Assembly (NCBI GenBank): GCA_963664625.1
Contig: OY761541.1
Location: forward strand, 1,116,001-1,180,000
Length of the DNA stretch: 64,000 nt
Direction: 5' to 3'
DNA from: CBDCFV01 sp963664625
Lineage (GTDB): Bacteria > Chloroflexota > Dehalococcoidia > Lucifugimonadales > UBA3495
Below are positions 41,721 to 51,040 of the stretch, piece by piece (within the stretch, counting starts at the first letter, position 1; every line of letters begins with the position of its first letter). Position numbers and translations under genes: made by a program. The notes under the pieces were generated by a model. The model had not been told where the DNA came from, made no database searches, and saw nothing but the letters and a program-made list of their open reading frames with translations.

Positions 41721-44036
41721 CTACTGACCGCTTGTCTGGAGGGCCTGCCATACCTTCTCCGGCGTAAGGGGGGTGTCGATGTGGCGGACACCGACGCTGG
41801 AAAGGGCGTCCATGACGGCGTTGGCTACGGCTACGGGGGCGGCCAATGTGGGCAACTCGCCGATGCCCTTCAACCCATAGGGGGTGACATCCGAGAGGGT
41901 TTCCGTGGTGTCCAGGTCCATAGCAGGCATGTTGATTGACTTGGGCATGGCGTAGTCCATGAAGGTGGCGGTTAACGGCTGGCCTTCGGCGTTGTATTCC
42001 ATCCCTTCCCACAGGGCTTGACCGACTCCCTGGGCGATGGCCCCTTGGGCTTGGCCTTCGAAGAGCAACGGATTGAGGACCTTGCCGGAGTCGTGGACGC
42101 CGATGTATTTCAGGATGTTCACCGTTCCAGTCTCGCGGGACACCTCCACCACGGCAACGTGGGCGGCAAAAGCGTAGGGACTTCTGCGCAACGTGTGAGT
42201 GTCCACGAAGTCGACGCCCGGCTCCTGGTCGGGGGGCAACAACTCCTCATCGTAAGCTGCGGCAGCCACTTGGGCGAAGGACACCTCGCGTTGAGGGTCC
42301 CGGTTGTCGAACGCCTTGTCTTCGGCCAGCGTCACATGCTCCGAGGAGCATTCAAGGAGGTGGCCGGCGATGGCCAGCAGCTTCTGCCGGGTGTCCTGCA
42401 ATACCATGTGCATTATGGTGCCTCCGGCGATCATGCCGCGGCTGCCGGAGGTGCCACCGCCGTGGGGCAGGACGTCGGTGTCGCTGTGCAATACTCGAAC
42501 GTTTGCCGGTGTAGTGCCCAGTTCGTCCGCAATCATCTGGGTTAAAGTCGTTTCCGTTCCTTGGCCGTGGGGAGAAAGGCCGGTATGAGCCGTAACCCGG
42601 CCGTCGGCGTCAACTATCACGCGGGCGTGGTCGGTCAACCTAGTGACCCTGGCGCCCGACCCCTTGACCACGGTCGCAATCCCCACACCGATGATGGGAC
42701 CGCCGGCCTCGGCCTGTTGCCTGGCGCGTTCACGCCAACCGGCATAGTCGGCCATTTCCACGGCGCGGTCGAAAGCCAGGGCGTACTGGCCGGAGTCGTA
42801 GGTGATGCCGGTGGGGGTGTCATAGGGGAAGGCTTCCGGCGGGATGAAATTCTTTCGCCGCACGTCGGCAGGGTCCATTCCCAAGTCGGCGGCAATCAGG
42901 TCCATGGTGCGCTCCATGCAGAAGGCCGCCTCGGGACCGCCCGCCCCTCGGTAAGGGCCGGTGGGCGGCTTGTTGGTCAGGACCCCCTGCACGGCGACGC
43001 TCATCGCCGGGGTGTGGTACGGGCCGGTGATGCGGTGGCTGGTCAACACCGGGACGGTGGGGGTGGACATGAGGAAGTAGGCGCCCAGGTCGGCAAAGAT
43101 GCTCACCTTCATGCCCAGTAGCGTGCCGTCGTTCTTGACGGCGGCGGCAACGTCGACGGTGTGGCCGCGCCCGTGGAAACAGAGCATGTTCCCTTGCCGG
43201 TCTTCAAGCCACTTGATGGGACGGGCCAGCAGAATGGAAATATAGGGGACGGCGATTTCCTCGGGGAAGAAGCTGGCCTTCTCGCCAAAACCGCCGCCAA
43301 CGTCGGGGGCGACCACGCGGATGCTGCTCTCCGGCCGCTTCAACAACTCCACCAAGTGTTCCCTGGCCTCGTGGGGGTGCTGGGTGGAGTCCCAGACCGT
43401 AAGAAGGTCTTCATCGGCGTTGTAGTCGGCAATCAGACCGCGGGGCTCCATAGGGGCCGGGGCAACCCGCTGGACGTGGTAGCGTTGGTCCACTACCCGG
43501 TCGGCTTGTTGGAAGGCGGCGTCCAAGTCGCCGCCGGCGTTGACGGTGCGCAACGCCACGTTGCTGCCCAACTCCTCGTGCAGCAGCGGGGCGGAGTCCT
43601 CTGCCGCCTCTACTGCGTCAACCAGCGTCGGGAGCAACTCGTAGTCCACTACCACCAGTTCCATGCCTTCCAGCGCGGTTTGCGGGTCTTCGGCCACCAC
43701 GATTGCCACAGCTTGCCCAACGTAGCCAACCTTCCCATCGGCAAGAACAGGATGGGGAGGCGGGTGCAACTGGTCGGCGTCGGCGCCGCCGCTGTACCTG
43801 GCAGGGAGAGTCTCGACAACCCCCGCAAAGTCATCAGCCGTGAACACCGCCACCACGCCGGGCAACCGACTGGCGGGTGAGGTGTCGATGGACCTGATGC
43901 GGGCGTGGGCGTGGGGACTGCGCAGCACGGCGGCGTGGAGCAGTCCGGGAAGATTCATATCGTCGACATAGGAGCTTCCGCCACCCAACAACCGGTGGTC
44001 CTCGAAACGTTTCAAAGACTGGCCTACGTAGGTCAC
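41721..44036 (-). CDS. Xanthine dehydrogenase family molybdopterin-binding subunit, copy 2 (orphan)
   Basis: A 771-residue molybdenum hydroxylase large subunit. YVGQSLKRFEDHRLLGGGSS opens it; SPHAHARIRSIDTS, APDVGGGFGEKASFFPEE, GPYRGAGGPEAAFCMER and GTSGSRGMIAGG are cofactor blocks; the catalytic Glu is in GIGELPTLAAP. FAD and Fe-S partner genes are not adjacent. GTG at 44036 with AAGGAGG at 6 bases is the start. It is followed at 8 bases by the nucleotidyltransferase-HEPN gene, echoing the arrangement of the other copy with a PaREP1-like gene. Confidence 0.9.
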   Translation of the reverse strand: MTYVGQSLKRFEDHRLLGGGSSYVDDMNLPGLLHAAVLRSPHAHARIRSIDTSPASRLPGVVAVFTADDFAGVVETLPARYSGGADADQLHPPPHPVLADGKVGYVGQAVAIVVAEDPQTALEGMELVVVDYELLPTLVDAVEAAEDSAPLLHEELGSNVALRTVNAGGDLDAAFQQADRVVDQRYHVQRVAPAPMEPRGLIADYNADEDLLTVWDSTQHPHEAREHLVELLKRPESSIRVVAPDVGGGFGEKASFFPEEIAVPYISILLARPIKWLEDRQGNMLCFHGRGHTVDVAAAVKNDGTLLGMKVSIFADLGAYFLMSTPTVPVLTSHRITGPYHTPAMSVAVQGVLTNKPPTGPYRGAGGPEAAFCMERTMDLIAADLGMDPADVRRKNFIPPEAFPYDTPTGITYDSGQYALAFDRAVEMADYAGWRERARQQAEAGGPIIGVGIATVVKGSGARVTRLTDHARVIVDADGRVTAHTGLSPHGQGTETTLTQMIADELGTTPANVRVLHSDTDVLPHGGGTSGSRGMIAGGTIMHMVLQDTRQKLLAIAGHLLECSSEHVTLAEDKAFDNRDPQREVSFAQVAAAAYDEELLPPDQEPGVDFVDTHTLRRSPYAFAAHVAVVEVSRETGTVNILKYIGVHDSGKVLNPLLFEGQAQGAIAQGVGQALWEGMEYNAEGQPLTATFMDYAMPKSINMPAMDLDTTETLSDVTPYGLKGIGELPTLAAPVAVANAVMDALSSVGVRHIDTPLTPEKVWQALQTSGQ

Positions 44037-44229
44037 AATCGGCCTCCTTGGAGCAAGGAATTTTTGTCCGGGGAATTTCAGGGCTGTCAATTCGGGTTAC
44101 AAAAATGGAAGCCCTGAGACCAGCACCATTCTATACCCTAGAGTATGGCCGGAAAAAGAACCGATTTGCACTTTCGTGCGTAGTGAATATATCGGCAGGT
44201 TGGGAGATGGAGTAAGGAGAGGGAAAAAA

Positions 44230-44403
44230 ATGAGAAAGTGCTTGAAGTGCCAGGGAGCCTTGAGGTATGACCGGGAGTTTCCGGCGCTAGTCTGCCAGAG
44301 GTGCGGGAAGGCTTATTACTGCAACCCCTATCCGGAGCCCCTGCCGGCCACAGCCGGCACAACCACCTTGAAGAGAAAACGGGAAACCAAAGCCGCGACT
44401 TAG
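44230..44403 (+). CDS. Small zinc-ribbon protein
   Basis: A 57-residue protein: CLKC at residues 4-7 and CQRC at 22-25 make one zinc ribbon, followed by AYYCNPYPEP and a basic Lys/Arg tail. GAGGG precedes the ATG. It is divergent from the hydroxylase gene and ends before a strong terminator. Likely a nucleic-acid or protein adaptor; no specific role can be given. Confidence 0.7.
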   Translation: MRKCLKCQGALRYDREFPALVCQRCGKAYYCNPYPEPLPATAGTTTLKRKRETKAAT

Positions 44404-44490
44404 CGCCCCAATCCTGCCGTCAGTAGAGGTCCGTGGGCCTTCTTTCTAAAGAAGGAGGTCGGGATGAAGCAGGGGCGGTCCTCATCTCGC

Positions 44491-44522
44491 GCCCCTCCCC
44501 CAAAAGGGGGAGGGGCTTTTTT
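44491..44522 (+). terminator. Strong rho-independent terminator
   Basis: gcccctccccc, loop aaaa, gggggaggggc, then tttttt: an 11-bp GC stem with T-run, downstream of the zinc-ribbon gene. Confidence 0.9.
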
Positions 44523-44530
44523 ATTCTCTG

Positions 44531-44686
44531 TCAGGCGTGGGGAGGGCGCATGGTGTGCCAGGATGTAGCCTGCTCGTAGGCGTGAGCGACCTTGAGGACC
44601 ATGGCGTCGTCGCCGGGCCTTCCCGCTACCTGGAGTCCGATGGGCAGGGAGCCAGAGTTGAATCCGCAGTGCACCGAAGCCACTGC
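44531..44686 (-). pseudogene. Duplicated 3' end of the amidase gene
   Basis: About 155 bases nearly identical to 45698-45850. The minus frame reads SVHCGFNSGSLPIGLQVAGR and continues to SWHTMRPPHA, the amidase C-terminus. No start and no upstream part. Homology stops at about 44690, where an AT-rich insert begins. It is a truncated copy. Confidence 0.75.
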
Positions 44687-44709
44687 ATCGTTAGATTTAA
44701 GGCATCTTA

Positions 44710-45411
44710 TTATTCTGTAAGAGCCGCTTCGCTCGTTTCCACCTGAAATTCGTCAAATACCTCAGGAACAAAGAGGCGAACAGAAACCACTTCGGATATT
44801 GGGATTACAATACGAAAATCTTCTTCGGTCAGAATTGCGGTTTCTTGGCCGGTATATTTTTCGATGACGGGTACATAGTTGATCATTATATGAAGGTCTA
44901 GAGTATCTTCATCTCGATAGCCACTTGCCAATGGTATCAAGGAGATATCAGTATCACCGCCCATTTTTACGCCGCTTTCCAGTGCAAGCCCAATATAGGA
45001 CTTTCTATTACGTAGAGAAACTTCGATCGCTTGACCTTTCAATATGGAGTCAGCAATAAGCAACTCCATGTAATCTCCGCTTTCCAAGGCTATTTTCCGC
45101 GCACCTTGTTCCTCACTGTACAACAGGTTCATGATGACAGGAAGTAAATACCCCAAGATTAGACTCAGCACCACCTCGATGGAATAAGGGTCTGGAAAGT
45201 GATTTGTCCACAGTCCAATTATCCTTGGGTTAAAGGACTCCAGACCAAGGGTTATGATGCGGGCAAGCAAAAATAAAAGTCCGCCGAAGAGAGCGGACCG
45301 AAACAGCAAGTGATACCCAGAAGCTCGAGCAACGTAAAACCGGGTATAATTCAGGTGAGTCAGGAACCAATACCCGCCAACTGCGGGAATCAGTAGCAAC
45401 CCAACCGCCAA
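44710..45411 (-). CDS. AT-rich membrane protein of unknown function
   Basis: A 233-residue protein with three likely membrane helices (near residues 1-17, 38-56 and 78-97) and a soluble C-terminal half of beta-strand character (EVSLRNRKSYIGLALES; FRIVIPISEVVSVRLFVPEV). Start is TTG at 45411 with GAGG 10 bases before. Composition is AT-rich compared with the surroundings. It lies with the next small gene between two copies of the amidase tail. No family recognised. Confidence 0.65.
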   Translation of the reverse strand: MAVGLLLIPAVGGYWFLTHLNYTRFYVARASGYHLLFRSALFGGLLFLLARIITLGLESFNPRIIGLWTNHFPDPYSIEVVLSLILGYLLPVIMNLLYSEEQGARKIALESGDYMELLIADSILKGQAIEVSLRNRKSYIGLALESGVKMGGDTDISLIPLASGYRDEDTLDLHIMINYVPVIEKYTGQETAILTEEDFRIVIPISEVVSVRLFVPEVFDEFQVETSEAALTE

Positions 45412-45423
45412 AAAGATATATCC

Positions 45424-45630
45424 TCAGTTTTTATTAGTTTGTGATTTTGACGTGATCCTCCTCCCCGCACTGAGCTTCCCTATTCTTTGCATCGCTTTCC
45501 GGCCGTTTTCACTTTTGAGTAATTCGTCGGCCTTAACATATAAAGCCCCGTTCCGCTTCACGTAGATCTTTGGCCGCCCCGACACAGCGCCTTGCGACGC
45601 CTTTCTGATTCGAAAACTCTTTAACACCAT
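45424..45630 (-). CDS. Small basic protein, unknown
   Basis: A 68-residue, Lys/Arg-rich protein (MVLKSFRIRKASQGAVSGRP; SENGRKAMQRIGKLSAGRRI). AAGGAG lies directly before the ATG. It precedes the membrane protein by 12 bases. It may bind nucleic acid, judged by charge only. Confidence 0.55.
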   Translation of the reverse strand: MVLKSFRIRKASQGAVSGRPKIYVKRNGALYVKADELLKSENGRKAMQRIGKLSAGRRITSKSQTNKN

Positions 45631-45697
45631 ACTCCTTAATCTATATCAACATTTTCCTCAGTGTACCACATGACGGGAAAGGGCTTTCTACCTTCCG

Positions 45698-47104
45698 TCA
45701 GGCGTGGGGAGGGCGCATGGTGTGCCAGGATGTGGCCTGCTCGTAGGCGTGGGCTACCTTGAGGACCATGGCGTCGCCGCCGGGCCTTCCCGCTACCTGT
45801 AGCCCGATGGGCAGGGAGCCGGAGTTGAAGCCGCAGTGCACCGAAACGGCGGGGGAACTTGACAGGTTGAAGGTGTTGGTGCGCATGTAGGGAAGCCGCC
45901 CGGCCATCTCCTTGCTGGTGATGACGGGATCGTCCTGCCGCGGCACGGCCGGCCTTCCGGCGGTGGGGCACACCAGAACATCGTATTGTTCCAGGGTCTC
46001 GTGCACCTGCTGGCGCAACATGCTGCGCAGCTTCTGGGCCTTCAGGTAGGCCGCGCCGGGTATCAGGCTGCCAGCCAGCAGTCCTATCCTGTTGTCATGG
46101 CCGTAGTCCTCCAGTCGATTCAGCACCCACTCCCGCTGGTTCTGGGCCGGTTCGGCGGCCAGCAGAATCGACGAAATAGTGTTGGCGTGGGCGGTAAGGG
46201 GTATGGACACTTCCCCTACCGATGCGCCCAACTCTCCAAGCACCGCTATGGCCCTTTGCACCACATCCTGCGTCTCAGGCTCTACAACCTCGTCATGAAG
46301 CAACTCGGTGACTATGCCTATGCGGATGCCGCTAATGTCCCCGTCCAACGCAGCCAGATAGTCCGGGACGGGCCGGTTCCAGCTATAGGGGTCCTTGGGG
46401 TCGTGGCCGGCTATGGCGCCGAGGGTGATGGCGGCATCGGCCACGCTCCGGGAAATGGGGCCGACGGTATCCATGGACCAGATGCCCTTCATCACTCCAT
46501 AACGGCTGACCAGGCCCCAAGTGGGCCGCATCCCTACCAAGCCGCACCACGCCGCCGGGCGGCGGATGGAACCGCCGGTGTCTTCACCCAAGGAGGTGGC
46601 GCAAAGGAAAGCGGCGGTGGCCGCGCCGGAGCCGCTGCTGGAACCGCCGGCGGACAGGTCCAGGTCCCAAGGATTCCTTGGGAGGCTGAAGCGGTGGCTG
46701 AAGGGCGTAATGGCGAACTCGCTCAGGTTGGTCTTGCCCAACAGCACAGCGCCGGCGTCTTTAAGCTTGGCGATGACGGTTGCGTCTTCATCGGGAACGA
46801 AGTCGGCAAGTATCCGGGAGCCGCCGGTGGAGCGTATGCCCTTGGTCCATACCTGGTCCTTGACGGCGATGGGGACCCCGTGCATGGGACCGCGGACGTT
46901 GCCCTGCATGATTTCCTGCTCGGCTTGCCGGGCGGCACGCAGGGCTTCTTCGCGGGTGACCGTGAGGTAGGAGTTGAACCGGAAGTCCAGGTCGTCAATG
47001 CGGTCCAGGTATGCTTCGGCGGCCTCGACGGGGGACACTTCCCTGGAAGCGATCAACCCGGAAAGTTCCGTGGCGGTGAGAAAGGGAATGTCTTTCTTGT
47101 CCAT
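45698..47104 (-). CDS. Amidase (amidase-signature family)
   Basis: A 468-residue amidase-signature enzyme with the Ser-cisSer-Lys triad: Lys in GVPIAVKDQ (near 82), cis-Ser in SAGGSSSGSGAA (near 157) and the nucleophilic Ser in GEDTGGSIRRPA (near 180). It hydrolyses an amide to acid and ammonia; substrate not predictable (GatA relatives are longer and lie with gatBC). GAGGAGG precedes the ATG. It follows the Uma2 gene by 21 bases. Its last 155 bases are duplicated at 44531-44686. Confidence 0.9.
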   Translation of the reverse strand: MDKKDIPFLTATELSGLIASREVSPVEAAEAYLDRIDDLDFRFNSYLTVTREEALRAARQAEQEIMQGNVRGPMHGVPIAVKDQVWTKGIRSTGGSRILADFVPDEDATVIAKLKDAGAVLLGKTNLSEFAITPFSHRFSLPRNPWDLDLSAGGSSSGSGAATAAFLCATSLGEDTGGSIRRPAAWCGLVGMRPTWGLVSRYGVMKGIWSMDTVGPISRSVADAAITLGAIAGHDPKDPYSWNRPVPDYLAALDGDISGIRIGIVTELLHDEVVEPETQDVVQRAIAVLGELGASVGEVSIPLTAHANTISSILLAAEPAQNQREWVLNRLEDYGHDNRIGLLAGSLIPGAAYLKAQKLRSMLRQQVHETLEQYDVLVCPTAGRPAVPRQDDPVITSKEMAGRLPYMRTNTFNLSSSPAVSVHCGFNSGSLPIGLQVAGRPGGDAMVLKVAHAYEQATSWHTMRPPHA

Positions 47105-47125
47105 GACCGGACCTCCTCAAAGGGC

Positions 47126-47689
47126 CTATCGTTCGAATATCTGGCTTACCTGGCAGGTGAACCCCGGAAGAACGGAGCCGCCGTCCAATTGGTCCTGTTC
47201 ACCCAGCAACACGGGCGGAGCGGATGACGAATGAACCTCCAGGGTGCGCGATTCGGGAAAGATGACCCAGACGAGTTGGACGCCGAAACGGAGCCACATC
47301 AACGCCTTGTCGTTGATTGCCGCCAGGCTGTCGGAGGGTGAGAAGATTTCCACCACCAAGTCGGGGACCACTTCCGAGAATCCCGGAACATCCAAATACA
47401 GTGGCAGCTTTTCGGCGGATATGAAAGCGATGTCCGGCTCTCGCACCGTGTCGGGATTACGCTCCAGACGGATGCCGGCGTCGGAGGCCGCCAGCCTGCC
47501 CAATCGCAGCGGTTTGATAAAAATTCCCAGTAGTACTCCCAGGGTCATTACAATTTCGCCGTGTCTCAGTCCAGCGGACACTGTTTCGTGCAGCACCCCC
47601 CTTATCAACTCCCCGCGAACTCCCTCGCTGGAGAGGCGGAGCAGGTCGTCGGCCGTCAGCAACTTTGATATTTTTTTCGATGTAGTCAT
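47126..47689 (-). CDS. Uma2-family (DUF820) protein, copy 2
   Basis: A 187-residue Uma2 protein. TADDLLRLSSEGVRGELIRG and LERNPDTVREPDIAFIS lead to the nuclease-fold core VVPDLVVEIFSPSDS and QLVWVIFPES. The usual Lys of PD-(D/E)xK after VE is replaced (VEIFSP instead of VEVKSP as in copy 1), so catalytic activity is doubtful. Upstream of the amidase in one transcript. Confidence 0.85.
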   Translation of the reverse strand: MTTSKKISKLLTADDLLRLSSEGVRGELIRGVLHETVSAGLRHGEIVMTLGVLLGIFIKPLRLGRLAASDAGIRLERNPDTVREPDIAFISAEKLPLYLDVPGFSEVVPDLVVEIFSPSDSLAAINDKALMWLRFGVQLVWVIFPESRTLEVHSSSAPPVLLGEQDQLDGGSVLPGFTCQVSQIFER

Positions 47690-47773
47690 GGCATTTCCGC
47701 GCCTGTCGTTTGGGACTGGAGTATATCATGGTATTCTTGTTTTCGAATTTGCGTAGTCCGAAGGAGGCAACCA

Positions 47774-48691
47774 ATGCGCTTGGCCGTACCCGACTTGGTG
47801 TCCAACTCATACTTTCCCGCCGTGGCGGCGGTGGAGCTGGGCTTCTTCAAGGATGAAGGGTTGGACGCAACGCTGGAGCACCTGTTCCCAATCCCCAGGA
47901 CAATGGCTGCCCTCCGGGACGGCGAGTTGGATTTTGTGGCGGGGCCGGCCCACGCCGTGCTGACGGCATTTCCCAATTGGCAGGGCGCCAAGCTGGTCGT
48001 GGCCCTGGCGCAGCACACCTACTGGCTGCTGATTCTGCGTTCTGACCTTGGCGCCCAACAGGGCGACGTGCAGGCGGTGAAGGGGCTTCGCATAGGGGCC
48101 GCTCCAGGACCAGACCTGGCATTGAAACGGCTTTTGCAGGATGAGGGGATCGATCCGGAGTCGGACGTCGAAGTCGGTCCCGTTGCCGCTGCCGACCCAG
48201 GAGTCTCTTTCGGAGTTCACGCGGCGCAAGCGTTGAAAGACGGGACTATAGACGGCTTCTGGGCCAACGCGATGGGCAGCGAGGTGGCCGTGCGCAGCGG
48301 TGTAGGAACCATTGTCCTGGACGTAAGGCGCGGGATAGGCCCCATCGCCGCCCAACACTACACCTTTCCGGCATTGGTCACCACGGAAGACAGGATCCTA
48401 CGGGACTCGGACAGCGTTTCGGCGGCGGTGCGAGCGATAGTCAAGACCCAACAGGCATTGCGGAACGATACGTCCCTGGCAACCGTCGTGGGGGAACGCC
48501 TGTTCCCCGACGCGGAAGCAGCCATGATTGCGGACCTGGTCGGCAGGGACCTGCCTTATTACGGTCCCGTCATCACAGAGGAAGCGGTTGAGGGAGTGAA
48601 CCGTTTCGCCAGACACGTGGGCCTTCTGTCCGCTGACGTATCCTACGATAACGTGGTGGCTACCCGGTTCGCAGAATTGTGGACGGGGTAG
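47774..48691 (+). CDS. ABC-type substrate-binding protein, NMT1/THI5-like, without signal peptide
   Basis: A 305-residue periplasmic-binding-protein fold: VPDLVSNSYFPAVAAVELGF and FFKDEGLDATLEHL, RDGELDFVAGPAHAVL, VKGLRIGAAPGPDLALKRLL. These are the blocks of the SsuA/THI5 group, which binds sulfonates, nitrate or pyrimidines. No signal peptide or permease/ATPase gene is present, so it may be a cytosolic sensor or enzyme. AAGGAGG precedes the ATG at 6 bases. Confidence 0.82.
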   Translation: MRLAVPDLVSNSYFPAVAAVELGFFKDEGLDATLEHLFPIPRTMAALRDGELDFVAGPAHAVLTAFPNWQGAKLVVALAQHTYWLLILRSDLGAQQGDVQAVKGLRIGAAPGPDLALKRLLQDEGIDPESDVEVGPVAAADPGVSFGVHAAQALKDGTIDGFWANAMGSEVAVRSGVGTIVLDVRRGIGPIAAQHYTFPALVTTEDRILRDSDSVSAAVRAIVKTQQALRNDTSLATVVGERLFPDAEAAMIADLVGRDLPYYGPVITEEAVEGVNRFARHVGLLSADVSYDNVVATRFAELWTG

Positions 48692-48702
48692 CCACCGCCC
48701 AA

Positions 48703-48787
48703 TGGATTCCCGCCTTCGCGGGAATTGCGCATGGCCCCTTGGGGCCACGTATGAACATGAAAATGGTCTATTTTCATGGCAATGACG
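48703..48787. repeat. Composite REP repeat, copy 2
   Basis: The same order as at 26942: attcccgc palindrome, gcatggccc...gggccacgtatg, then gaaaatggtctattttc and ggcaatgac. The short stretch to 48867 is otherwise empty. Confidence 0.8.
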
Positions 48788-48867
48788 GGGTGGGCCAAAG
48801 GCGTCGTAAATCCGGTGCAGGTAGTCGTGGATGTTAAGGTCGAAGAACAGCAGGAACGAAAGAAGGA

Positions 48868-49629
48868 ATGCAGAGCCTACCTGAAACAAATTCCGCATCC
48901 CATGACGCAGGACCGCCGGAGGCGCGAAGCTATGCCGCAGCCAAGACTGCGGGCGCGTTGTTGCTGCTGACGGCTATCGCAACGGTTGTATCTGTCTCTA
49001 CCCGGGTGGCGTCGGGGGCAGACCAGCCAACACTGCTGGAATCGCTGGCCGCCATCGCCGCGAACAAGGAGCTTTACAGCATCGGCGGCATATCCCGCAT
49101 CCTATCGGGGATTACGTTAATTTCCGCGGCGGGTTGCGTGTTGAAGATATGGGCCGATGGCGGGCGATGGTCCGCACCCACGGTCCCGGCCATTATGATC
49201 GCGTCGGGCGGATTTACCGCCGTGTCCGGGGTGTGCGCTATTGGACTGGTCTTTTCAGCGGGGGCAGTGAATGATGCTTTTCTGACCGGCGTGGTCGGCC
49301 AAAGCCCGGTTGACAGTTCGACCGAGATATTCGCATTTCTGCGGTGGTTCACCGGGAAGCTCGGCTTCGCAGCGGCCGGTCTGGCGTTGATGGGCGCGGC
49401 CGGCTATCACTGGAGAGTTGGCGGCAAGCTGAAGTACTTCGCGATCGCGTCGGTGGTCGTGGGGATCGCCATGCAGTTCATCTGGATCGACGCCGCTACC
49501 CCGGTGCACCGGATTTCCGGCGTTGCGTTCCTGGCGTGGCTGCTGGCAATGGGCGGGATGCTGGCGCTGGGGCGTGTGGAAGGGCGGTTGCTCCCGGCGG
49601 CCCGGTTGGTCAATCCACAACGACGGTGA
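48868..49629 (+). CDS. Integral membrane protein, unknown
   Basis: A 253-residue protein with about six to seven hydrophobic segments: near 27-45, 75-95, 104-130, 160-180, 190-208 and 220-238. The N-terminal 25 residues are polar. It resembles four-to-seven-helix DUF4386-type proteins only in outline. Start 48868 has AGGA further upstream. Function unknown. Confidence 0.68.
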   Translation: MQSLPETNSASHDAGPPEARSYAAAKTAGALLLLTAIATVVSVSTRVASGADQPTLLESLAAIAANKELYSIGGISRILSGITLISAAGCVLKIWADGGRWSAPTVPAIMIASGGFTAVSGVCAIGLVFSAGAVNDAFLTGVVGQSPVDSSTEIFAFLRWFTGKLGFAAAGLALMGAAGYHWRVGGKLKYFAIASVVVGIAMQFIWIDAATPVHRISGVAFLAWLLAMGGMLALGRVEGRLLPAARLVNPQRR

Positions 49630-49800
49630 CTTGTGCTGGGCATTAACCGCCTGAATTGCATCGCCATTTATTGTTTCTATCGTTCCAGTCGTTGCGGGAA
49701 TGTCGGCTAATTTGCTATATTTACCCATGAATCATCGGGCGCGGGACGGCGCGGAGCGATGATACGGCTGGTCCGGTTACACGGTACTGGAGAGGTATAG

Positions 49801-50139
49801 ATGACGATTGAAACAGAACGGGATGGAACCACCTTGATAGCAAGGACTGACGCCAGGGTTGACGGAGGAAATGCACGGGCGTTTCAGGATGAGCTGGAAA
49901 CCATTATTGACGATGACGACCGGATAGTCATCCTTGACCTGCAAAGGCTCCTATACATCAGCAGCGCCGGTCTCAGGGTCATCCTGCTTACAGCCAAGAA
50001 CCTGGGCAGGCGAGAGGTCAATTTCGCAGTCTGCTCATTAACAGACCCGGTGCAGGAGGTCTTCAAGGTCAGCGGGTTCGACAAGATCATCCCAGTGCAC
50101 CCGTCCTTGTCGGACGCCAAAGCCGCCCTTCAAAGCTGA
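49801..50139 (+). CDS. STAS-domain anti-sigma factor antagonist
   Basis: A 112-residue STAS protein of the SpoIIAA/RsbV type. The phosphorylatable serine is in LLYISSAGLRVILL (Ser58 or Ser59). It would bind an anti-sigma kinase when unphosphorylated and release a sigma factor. No kinase gene is adjacent. GGAGAGG precedes the ATG. Confidence 0.9.
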   Translation: MTIETERDGTTLIARTDARVDGGNARAFQDELETIIDDDDRIVILDLQRLLYISSAGLRVILLTAKNLGRREVNFAVCSLTDPVQEVFKVSGFDKIIPVHPSLSDAKAALQS

Positions 50140-50180
50140 ATGCGTCCCAAGGACGCCGGGTGGTCCCGGGCGCAGCGTCG

Positions 50181-50915
50181 TCAATCCTGCGTCCGTCCTT
50201 GGTTGGAATCGGTCTCGAACCGTCCGATAAGTTCACCTTCTTCGCGCACACGTGGCATCCTGGCCATGGACAACACTTCAGGAAGCACGATGCCCCCGGA
50301 GAACACCAGCCTCATCGCATCCTCCACGGTCAAGTCCGTCTCCACCACATCGTCTTCAATCACGAAGGCCATGTTGCCCGACGTAGGGTTGGGCACGGTG
50401 GGGATGTAAACGGCCACCATCGATTGGCCCGTATCCTCCGAGTAAGCCCGCGCCGTGACGAAGCCCATAGCGACCATCCCTTCCCGGGGCCATTCGATGA
50501 ACACCACTCGAGTGAAACCGTACTGAGACGTTAACATGGAGGTGGCCTGCTGGGTAACGCTGTGGACCGTCTTTACCACCGGGACCCGGTTGAGGACCGC
50601 GCTTTGCCAGTCCATGGCCTTTTTGCCAATGCGAGTGGAAACCATCACCCCGACCAGATAGAAAATAACGATTGCGGCGGCAATCCCGATGCCCGGCACG
50701 TCCCAAGGCTTGCCGGCTACGAAATCCATGGGCCTGACGAACTGGTCGGCGTAGCTGATGATGAACCAAAGGACAATGACCGTCACCAGCAGGGGCACCA
50801 ACTCCATGAGGCCGGATAGAGTTTTGCTCTGGATGTGGCCTCCAACCCGTTGAAACACGTTGGGTTGCCGGGAGGTCGATGCTTTTGCTTCAGGTCTATC
50901 CTCGTTTTCTCTCAC
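50181..50915 (-). CDS. DUF502 membrane protein
   Basis: A 244-residue DUF502 protein: helices at about 38-58 (LMELVPLLVTVIVLWFII) and 75-95, then IPVV-type block NRVPVVKTVHSVTQQATSML and VVFIEWPREGMVAMGFVTA, VYIPTVPNPTSGNM. These are the conserved DUF502 motifs. Start is GTG at 50915. Function unknown; it faces the STAS gene tail to tail. Confidence 0.85.
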   Translation of the reverse strand: MRENEDRPEAKASTSRQPNVFQRVGGHIQSKTLSGLMELVPLLVTVIVLWFIISYADQFVRPMDFVAGKPWDVPGIGIAAAIVIFYLVGVMVSTRIGKKAMDWQSAVLNRVPVVKTVHSVTQQATSMLTSQYGFTRVVFIEWPREGMVAMGFVTARAYSEDTGQSMVAVYIPTVPNPTSGNMAFVIEDDVVETDLTVEDAMRLVFSGGIVLPEVLSMARMPRVREEGELIGRFETDSNQGRTQD

Positions 50916-51040
50916 CGCTGCCCTTGACTCCCCTGAAATTAGCGTTCCCGCGCCGAGTAAACAACCCGTTCATCTTACGACAAGCTCAACCGCCGGTCTA
51001 TATTGGGCAGGAACGGGGAGAGCACAGGGCGGAGTCAATC

